Positions 7,373 through 15,151 of a stretch of 15,151 nucleotides of DNA are shown in pieces. The first letter of the stretch is position 1. Every line of letters starts with the position of its first letter. Source of the stretch: Cyclostephanos tholiformis (lineage: Eukaryota; Bacillariophyta; Thalassiosirophyceae; Thalassiosirales; Thalassiosiraceae); NCBI GenBank assembly GCA_036939975.1, contig JALLPB010000505.1, positions 1 through 15,151 on the forward strand. The letters run 5' to 3'. Below the pieces are notes generated by a model. That model did not search any database and was not told the origin of the DNA. It saw only the letters and a program-made list of their open reading frames with translations. The translations under genes and the position numbers were made by a program.

Positions 7373-9768
7373 ATGAACAAGCAACGCCGCCGCCAGCGCC
7401 ACGGAAAGACAAATAAACAACACAAGGGCCCGAGATCGTCATCCGAGTTCCATAGATCGAACAATGATCGACAGTCCGATGGAGACGGCGGTAACACCAT
7501 CGAACGGGAAATCATGGCACAACTCCAGCTCCAGCGGAAGAAGCAGGAATTGCGAGAAAGGGCGTCAGCGACGATGGTTACTTCTCGGAGCATACGGGGA
7601 GATCCTCCGACCACGGGCTCGGATGGATCCCGAACAGAGAGGCGTTGGCGCGCCACCAAGCGCAAAAGTGTCGTGGGCAATTTTCGGTATGATCCGACCT
7701 TGAAAAGGTATTTTCCGAAATCCGCCTTCGCGACCAATGAGAATAACAACGACGCCTGCATCCAACGCATTCGAAAAAAGCTCTTGGCGACAACTGAACT
7801 TGATGGAAGTATTGTAGACAGGAGAAACTTATCATCCGAAAAGGAGTCACTTCATGGTACTAACGTGTCGAATGGTGACATTAGAAGAATTGCATTTCGT
7901 GGAACATACCTGCTGAATGATAAAATTTCCCATATCGGACAATTTTCATCTTACTCTTCGCTATCACGCGATCGAAAGAGGAAGAAGCTACTTGTCAATG
8001 AAACTGATGCGGACCGGACACCACCTTTCCCTTGCAGTGAAAGGACGAAGCTACTATTGACTACATCGCTTGAATACTGTATGACGAGTGTAAGGAGGAA
8101 CGCGATTGTATCCAGGATGCTGGGACCCATAAGCATCGCAAGAAAAGCGAATATCATACCGACTATATCCACGTTGAAAATGATACGTAATCAGACGAAA
8201 AAGTCTACAGATCTTCACACTAATTTCGTGAAAGATAGAAGGTGCGATGGAAGTTTAATACTACCAAGCTATGCATTTCCTGTTCACACCTCGAAATCTG
8301 GATATGAATCGTCTTCTGTAGATGAATGGTTCTCGATGCTTCAGCCTCTCAGTACTTCTGGAGAAGTTGAAAGGTGAGAGCTGATTTTCTTACATTTCCA
8401 CTTGATACTATCATTTACTGCAGTGCATAGATAGATCTCTCCTCTTACCTTTAATGTTGCCTTCCTCTCCTACCGCTAGAAATGACTGCCTATGCAAGGA
8501 ATACCTGGAGCCCACGGCCCCGACATTTGATGTTATTCCTAGTAATAGCGACAGGCATTCAATGGTCACTCCTCATATAGCGACTATTTCTAGTGATGGA
8601 ATTTACTATCGAGGAGGGAAGAAGAGGTATTTGGCGTTGAAGCCCAAGAAGTACGTTTTTCTTGCATGATACATGCATATATTTGATTATCTCACCATGA
8701 CATTATTTTCCCTCCTCCGCCCGGCCACATAGACACTCCGCATTTAAGGGAGTACGTCTAGCAACGAACTGCCTTGATTTCTTCGTTGGATGTGTCGTGC
8801 ATGATATTTATTGCGATCGCCACAAGTTCACGTTGAGAAATCTTAGTAGCACATTGACTAATAGAGAGAATCGCGACTTTGAAATTTATACGACGGCACC
8901 TGTCAATGATTTCCGTTTTGCATCTAATGCATCATGGCTAAGCAAACGAGATGCGTCAATAAATAATAACGTGGTTGCATTTGCGCATGGCGGCGAAAGA
9001 AAAATTGGGGCGAGTTTCCTTGACATTGCAACCGGATCTTACATACAAATCAGAGATAATTGGTCGAAATCGGAGCCGCTTTGCATCCAGTTCCGCAGTA
9101 ACAATGAATCAAATCATGCCTTATTTGGGCACCGAGACGGAAGTGTGTCCTTGCTAGACACTCGATCGATGAAAGATGCCCTTTTCCTGAGTCCCCAGAA
9201 TGTCTCATTTGGATCCGTAACTAGCCTGCAGCCATTGCAGAGAGATGCCAATTTAGTGGCAGGAAAGTGTTCTTTCGGTGCCTGCTTTATTTATGATGTA
9301 CGCCGCATGAGCAATTGCAGTGATCTTTCTCGAAATCGGCAATCGATTTTGGCGGAGCTTTCCATACCAGATCATCTCCTTCACAGAACGAAGTCAGTTA
9401 GATGTACTGGGCTAGCGATCGATCCCTCTGAAAGCATTGCGATTGCACCCTTTGCCGACCAGAAGGGTGATATTCGATTCGCCTTGTGGAATATTTGCAC
9501 TGGTGATCTCATCCGCACCTTACGTCCGAACGGCGTCGACGATTGTATAACTTCAGGCCCAGGCAGCAAGGGGGCGACACCTGCATTTTGCGAGTTATCA
9601 AGCGTCATAACCTCTGGATATGGCATGCGTTGCGGTATAGATTCTGACTCTCCCACGATCACCCGCGAAGAACATTCGTGGGGTGTGTGGTACAAAAGCA
9701 ACTATCTAGTTAATGGCACAAAACCACCTGAGGAGGGCGGGGGCATTCACCATATATCGTTTCGTTGA
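7373..9768 (+). CDS. DCAF4: DCAF4/WDR21-like WD40 protein, three exons
   Basis: Joined exons 7373-8373, 8480-8650 and 8733-9768 give 735 residues; both introns are phase 2 and restore one frame. The start lies in gccgtcgccATG, a good eukaryotic context. Residues 102-115 (GNFRYDPTLKRYFP) match the 'F.YDP..KRYF' signature that opens DCAF4/WDR21 proteins. From about residue 360 WD40 blades follow, including CIQFRSN..GHRDGSVSLLDTR, VTSLQPL..FIYDVRR and RCTGLAIDPS..ALWNICTG. Two consecutive blades end in Asp-x-Arg (533-535, 579-581), the feature by which DCAFs contact DDB1. The inferred role is substrate receptor for CUL4-DDB1 ubiquitin ligase; the substrate is unknown. The N-terminal 330 residues are long, basic and mostly low complexity. 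The C-terminus, ending at HHISFR, falls in the last blade, as expected for a complete protein. Confidence 0.82.
8374..8479 (+). other. Intron 1 of the DCAF4-like gene
   Basis: 106 bp, donor gtgaga, acceptor ccgctag after a pyrimidine-rich tract. An alternative acceptor at 8434 keeps the same frame and would add 15 codons, but lacks as good a pyrimidine tract. The acceptor at 8423 gives an immediate stop. Confidence 0.8.
8651..8732 (+). other. Intron 2 of the DCAF4-like gene
   Basis: 82 bp, donor gtacgt, acceptor ccacatag preceded by ttttccctcctccgcccgg. Removing it joins KPK and KHSAFKG in one frame without a stop. Confidence 0.85.
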
Positions 9769-10043
9769 TTTTAAGGTGAGATTGGATAATCGATTACCCG
9801 CTTTATCCTCCGAGATACATTGTGAGCGTTTTTCAAACAAAATAAGTAAATCTAGCGCATTTCTCGTCGTGTTATGATACAATGATACAGGTGAATTTCA
9901 ATGAGTTTTTGTTTTTTAACACATTTATTAATAACATCATCACAAGTAAAAGCGACGGGGCATACATCTCTAGAGTGAGAGGGACGAGGCAGATGATTCG
10001 ATAAATTAAAATTGGTGAACAGGATTGTACAGTAAAACTTAAA
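9769..10043. other. Intergenic region between convergent genes
   Basis: The 275 bp hold both 3' ends. The sequence turns AT-rich (aaataagtaaat at 9840, a T run at 9908-9918) and presumably carries the cleavage and polyadenylation signals of both transcripts. No consensus AATAAA hexamer stands out at a convincing place, and no gene is seen. Confidence 0.6.
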
Positions 10044-13000
10044 CTAACAAGAAGTGTTGAGAAGTGAAGCTCGCAATGCGAATCCAACGAGAAAGTGAAT
10101 TTCATTTGAGAGCGCTTCGGCGTTGATTATGCCAGCTGCGGAGTCGTCATGACGGCAGACTTTGTGTACAGTGCCGTTCACTTGATGACTTTCCCATCGA
10201 AAATGAGTGTTTTGATAAGAGGGGATACAGCAGATGAGCCCAAGCACTAATTCAAGATTGATGGACTTAATTGACGGCCAAATATTACGTCTAGCAGGTG
10301 CGGGCTTTCCTCCGAGCGAATACTTATGAAATCTTTTTACGTCCACATTGTTTGGAGCGAAGTAGCTCGTGTCTGACTTGAGTTGCTTTATCAGTTCCCA
10401 AACACTATTCATGTGCATTTCTTCAGCTTCTTGAACCTTAGCGCTCACCATGTGATTTGACAATGTCAAGTCATCCACGAGCGTGCTCGAAAATGGGAAA
10501 CCTCGCGCAACCGTTTTGAATAAGGTAACAGTCGGAATATTCAATTCTTGACAAGCCGAATACACATTCTTAGAGAATAAAAAGTTCTCATTCTCGGCAG
10601 AACCTTCAGGTTCGATCAAGCCTCTTCTTCTCACTGGTTTTACAGAACCTATTACAACAACTTCTTTCACTTTGGTGGCGAACAAATCGCGGTGGGTCTC
10701 AATCACTCCGCTAACATCACCAAAGCAAGCGGTACACATGACGACGAGAGACTTCTCTGGTGCTTTTAGCAAGACCCGTCTTAGTAGCTCAACCCCGTTA
10801 TGACTCACATGGGAAGAAAGGTTGCCATAGTTGGCACTCAACGTTGCATCATTAGCTGCTCTACTTCCGGACGTTGATGATGTACTGTATGCAACGGGAA
10901 CGTTTGATAGCAGCAGGCTGTCCAGTGCTTCCCGTGTAATGTTCGTTTGTAGATGAGGGCTGGCAGCTACGATTGACACAAGTTTGAGAATGCCCATTTT
11001 TTGGAAAGATGATGCACAACATAACATGTATTCATCGCTGGAGCGATGTCCAATATCGGCACAAACTACAACATGCGTTATTGAATTTTCGAACGAGATA
11101 GGCAAGTCAATCAAATCAAGCACTGCCATTTCTTTCTTTTGTGGCTCGGAGCTTATGGATAACTCTTTCAGTGCATTCTGCAATTTGACTAGTTGAGTTG
11201 TGTTCTGTCCTTCTTTAAAGTTTATCTCGTGAATACACAGAGCTCTTGTGTAAGCAACTCTAGCCATTGCACCATCCCCCAACATGCTTAAAACTGATCC
11301 GTAGTGCATGAGGTTCGGAATCAAGTTAGCGTGGTGCTTGTTGAGTGTTTTCTCGCAAATCTCTAAGCACTCCTTCAAGAGAACTAGCGCGTCGTTAGAT
11401 CGCCCTACTTGGTGATAGCACGATGCGAAAACTGAAAGTGCATGAGCGTACGCAGGGTGATTAGACCCATATACAATTTTTCTTATCTTCACAGCGTGCA
11501 TACTCAATGGTATGCCTTCACGGCCTTTCCCCAATGCTTGAAGTGCATCGGCGCAATAGTTCAGTCTGCGGGGTGAAAAAAATACAACGAGATTTTGTGA
11601 GACTTTCATTGTACAATGGTATCTACTTTGCAAAAGAAAACAGTCAACACTTACGATTCTGAAACGAGGCTGTGACAAAAGTCAAGGTGACCAACACGTG
11701 CCGCAAGGGCTTTTTTATGAAGATTGTAGGCGCCCGAATTATCCCCCAGGCCCGACATGGTACAACCGAGCTGAGTGTATGATATTGCCAGTTCGAGAGT
11801 CGTGCATTCATTTCCAATCACTGCGAGCTCACGATATGCCAATGCCTCCATGTGCAAGGTCTTAGCCTGCAAAAGAGCACCTGATTTTCGATAAATTTCT
11901 GCACACGAAGCGACGTGATGTGCGAGCCATACTTGGGAGTGTGTCTCTCTGTTGGCTCGGGCTATGGGCAGTGCGCGTTCATACATTACCATAGCCTCAG
12001 AATATTTGCTTTGAGATTGTTTCAGCATCGCAAGGGTGGCGACCACTTCTAGTTCAATTTCGATGCTTCGTCTCTGTTCTGGCACAGTCATGATTTGCTC
12101 CAAACAAAATTCCAGCTCAGTCTCCGCGTCCTCATATCTCATAAGCTCTTTAAAGCACAAACCCAAAGCGGCATGTGGAGACAGTCGGCGTTGCAACGAT
12201 TGATTTTTTCTTGCCTTCGTCAGGCATACTTTCGCTTGCTGGTAAATTCCTACAGCACCAGCAAAGTCACGATTCTTTTCTGCCTGTTCCCCAGCCTTCA
12301 TGTATCGATCGAAAGCATCATCCCAACGCTCTGCCAATTCATAATGTCTTGCGTACCGAGCGTCACTCTTGCCAGTAGGAGAGAGGGATAAATCTTGCAA
12401 CGAGTCGGCGATACGGACTTGTAACTCTAATCGTTCGTTTGAGATTATGATAGATAAAATCGCTTCATACACGGCAACGTGTCTCCACCTGAAGTAGTGG
12501 CCATTTGTTCCGTCGAATATACCATGGCTTATAATTAGCTCCTGCAGGCAGTTGTGGAAACCCTGGAGACACAGCGATGCATAATCGTTAACATCAAACG
12601 AGATCCCTATTTGGGAGGCGACTTTCAATGCATCCAGTATATGATGCGGTAGGTTATTGATATTCTCCAAAATCTCTTCGTTCAAGTTAGCGGGGAGAGT
12701 CTTTAGGAGCAAAAGTTCGCCTTTACCACGAGTGGAAAGATCACAACGATTCCCGTGATCAATGCGGTCGATCGTGGGTAAATTTAATGCCACAGCATTT
12801 CGTGTTTCATCCAACTCAATCAAATACTTCCTTTGTGACCACAAAATGATCCGTTCTGTAAACAGAGGACAGCCGTCCGCACGGTGATATACAGCATCAG
12901 CCACATGCTCATCTACCTGCATATTTCGGTCGATATTTGCGTCGCAAAATAAGGCTCGGATGAAGCATACTGAATCACTCCTATCCATCTTTTCAACGTG

Positions 13001-14992
13001 GATATTTTTGACAACCTGTTTTTCAATGAGACTTGGAGGGATGCTGTCCACCAGTGAATGTCGGGATATGGCAATCATCAACATTTGAGGACATTGAGTT
13101 CCAGCCGTAAGTAACATTTCTTCAATTAAACCCCATGAGCTAGGATCAATAACGCATTCGTCTCCATCTGCCTCGAAGACAAAGCAGAGGGGTTGAAGCG
13201 GAATTAATATCTTGAAAAGTGAGGTTGCAATGTCCTTAATCAGTGCTGCGGGATTTCCACAACTAAGCAAGCTGAGTAGCTGATCATCCATTACCGCGGG
13301 CAAGATCCGACTGATCATTAGTTGATCCGACTTAGTCAGAATCTTCCGTCTTCTGAGTCTCTCTAAAATTTTCAAATCACTATCCTCTTCTTTCTTTATC
13401 GACCCTGCAAGGGTGTCCCTATCTGCAACTTGTTCGTAGTTATATTCATCGATGGACTCCGTCACCGAATCACACGCCCCCAATGCTGCACTCATAATCT
13501 CACGAAAGCAGTAGAATGACGTGAATATATCACTCGCCGATCGCACCGATGTAAACACCCTATATCCCCCGCCTTGACTCTGCACCGTGTCGATGACGTG
13601 ATGTATAAGCCTCGTTTTCCCAACGAACTTCCTCCCGTGTACCGTCAGTAATCGACTCTCGCCACGATCGGCCGCATTGTGAAAGTGATCGATCAATGTC
13701 TTAACATACGATTCGCGCGATGGTATATTTATGTATGGCCTCCTGGTCGTGCCTCCGAACATTGGGTCCATATTGAGGCGTAATTGCCGTTCGGCGTCAT
13801 TAGCGTCGTCGGGACAATCGCCGTCGACGTCATCGAACCTAAGAGTTTGGTGCCGCGGTTTCAGCGACTCTATCCCATCGTTCTCGTTCACGACATTCAA
13901 TAAATCGTCGCGACCATCGCACGCGTCCAACCCCCCCCCCATCCCGTCGTTTTCATTATTATTGACGGCATTGACGGCATGCTCCTCGGCCGCCTCGAGC
14001 ATCATGTGCCTGATCGCACTCCCGGTTATCGCGCCCTTGTCCTTGATCAGTTTTTGAAAATCCCGAAAGGATTCGGCCTTGGACGCGGCCATGGACATGT
14101 TCCGTCTGACGAAGGTGGTGCGAGACTTCGCGTGATGATCGGTGAACGACGAGTTGGCGCGGGGGGGCGGGTCCGGATAGGACTGAGGGGCGGCAATCAC
14201 ATGCGACGATCGACGACCGACGGTCGATTTCGTTAGCGACGGGGAAGGCTTTAGTTGCGCTGACGAGTTCAATGGAGGCCTTAGAACTAATGACCGAGTG
14301 ACGGAGCTCATTTCCGACGAATGACAGCGACTCGTCAATCTCGAAGCGAGGTTCTCGACGGACGACACTGCGGAAAGTTTCGTTACATCGGAATAACGTC
14401 GGTGCATCACTGATGATGATGTTGATGATCGCCTTTCATGCACTCCTCCCATGTTACTGCGATCGTCGTCGATGAAGCTGCGTTTCGAAATATCAAGCGA
14501 ATCTCCCCCGTTACACGACATCAGACTGTGATAATCGGATATATCCAAGTCGTCGGCCATCGTCGTGTGACCGTGACCACTCCCCCCCCCCGTAACATCG
14601 TTCGTATGCCGTACACTCCTCACGAGGGTGTATAGATTATCATCCTTCGCCAAACCCGCGTATGTCCCGTCATTTTGAGGGTCGGGAAAGCTGTCATTAT
14701 AATTATTGACATTGTTGTTCTGACCGCCCATACTGACGATAGTGCCGAGGAAGCTCGTCACTCGGTCGAGAGATTTTCCCAGTTTACTTTTGTTGTTGCC
14801 GTCGTCGTTTTCGGAACTTGTGGAGTTGTCATCGCCGATTATGACTTTGACGCCATTGGCCCTAGTATCGGCGGAACGAGAGTTAATCATACACGCTGCA
14901 GTTTTAGTGGATGATGATCTCTTGATGGGTTGGCGGAAAAAAATAATATCCATTTCCTGATTTTTGGTTGTAGATAAAATGACATCGGTCAT
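10044..14992 (-). CDS. STAND-type P-loop ATPase with TPRs and a nucleoside hydrolase-like C-terminus
   Basis: Exons 14992-11655 and 11565-10044 give 1619 residues from the first in-frame Met; MDIIFF 13 residues later has a better context, and the frame is open to the window edge, so more N-terminus is possible. Numbering is from the first Met. Residues 1-430 are Ser/Asn/Asp-rich, probably disordered, with basic phosphosite-like RRSS and RRYS. A P-loop ATPase follows: Walker A GRKFVGKT (453-460), Walker B-like LCFVFEAD and DPSSW (about 602-620), then ADGCPLFTERI, resembling the GNPLF motif of AAA_16/STAND ATPases such as those of soluble adenylyl cyclase and PknK. TPRs run from about 878 across the intron to about 1225. 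From about 1277 the sequence follows inosine-uridine nucleoside hydrolases (VCADIGH, LKLVSIVAAS, NVPVAYS, EVVVIGS), but with key residues changed. No cyclase or kinase domain is visible. Probably a cytosolic ligand-gated scaffold or sensor. Confidence 0.85.
11566..11654 (-). other. Intron of the STAND-TPR gene
   Basis: 89 bp on the minus strand, donor gtaagt, acceptor ttttttcaccccgcag. It is phase 2. Splicing joins HSLVSES to LNYCADALQ, continuing the TPR pattern, and removes a stop immediately inside the donor. Confidence 0.92.
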
Positions 14993-15151
14993 AAGGAATA
15001 AGGCTGTGATTTTTTTAGGCCGATACGTACTTTGATACACAGATATGCAAATCACACGTGCGAAGGTTTTTGTATTCGTGAGTGTTCTTTTGCAGGATTC
15101 GTCGTGCAGAAACCAGGATTTTTCGCTACCGATGCACAGATACGCATACAA
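14993..15151 (-). other. 5' region of the STAND-TPR gene, leader or upstream exon
   Basis: The minus-strand frame stays open for 53 codons to the window edge without an in-frame ATG before 14992. An out-of-frame ATG at 15147-15145 would open a short upstream frame if transcribed. A possible splice acceptor (ttttttt in the plus strand at 15011-15017 reads as A on the minus strand, so a poor tract) does not help. Whether this is 5' leader or coding cannot be settled here. Confidence 0.4.

Noticed and set aside
7324..8172. Minus-strand frames opposite the first exon of the DCAF4-like gene
   Set aside because: The plus-strand frame is far longer, splices correctly and matches a known family signature.
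9776..9782. A third splice donor (gtgaga) after the DCAF4-like stop
   Set aside because: The stop codon at 9766-9768 comes first and the protein already ends in the final WD40 blade.
12095..14960. Plus-strand open frames such as 12095-12391, 13731-14057 and 14438-14914
   Set aside because: They are antisense shadows of the long minus-strand coding exon.
10044..14992. Soluble adenylyl cyclase, suggested by the ATPase type
   Set aside because: No class III cyclase domain is visible before the P-loop; the N-terminus is low complexity and the C-terminus is nucleoside hydrolase-like.
1..15151. tRNA, rRNA or other structured RNA genes
   Set aside because: I read both strands for tRNA-like arms and conserved rRNA stretches and saw none I could support; a covariance search was not possible.

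Overview
The window reads as eukaryotic nuclear DNA. Three short introns (82, 89 and 106 bp) with GT..AG ends restore reading frames exactly, and the proteins are of eukaryotic type. Gene spacing, intron size and the low-complexity Asn/Asp/Ser-rich protein N-terminus suit a diatom or other photosynthetic stramenopile. That placement is inference; nothing here proves a genus.

The window has two halves. Positions 1 to about 6560 are AT-rich accessory DNA with no intact gene I can support. This half holds two inverted arrays of one ~190-bp satellite (about 130-735 and 1118-1775) and a perfect 55-bp G-rich direct repeat at 1-55 and 1852-1906. It also holds an unrelated two-copy repeat (3171-3558), a third ~187-bp tandem family (4719-5290), small ~60-bp duplications (3736-3960) and decayed coding remnants. 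The clearest remnant is a catalase-peroxidase (katG) pseudogene at 6021-6558, with its N-terminal region spread over three frames with stops. It ends 7 bp before a 649-bp segment bounded by ~28-bp terminal inverted repeats and TA dinucleotides (6566-7214), which looks like a small DNA transposon or MITE.

The right half is gene-dense. A plus-strand, three-exon gene (7373-9768) with a TATA/initiator-like promoter encodes a 735-residue WD40 protein resembling DCAF4/WDR21, a substrate receptor of CUL4-DDB1 ubiquitin ligase. Tail to tail with it, 275 bp away, is a minus-strand two-exon gene (10044 to about 14992, 5' end near or beyond the window edge). It encodes about 1619 residues: a disordered N-terminus, a STAND/AAA_16-type P-loop ATPase, TPR repeats, and a C-terminal domain with the fold pattern of inosine-uridine nucleoside hydrolases but degraded catalytic motifs.

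The STAND-TPR-nucleoside-hydrolase-like fusion is the best candidate for an undescribed system. It has the layout of a signal-sensing, NLR-like switch with a nucleoside-binding-type domain at its end. There is no operon logic between the two genes; they are convergent and probably independent.
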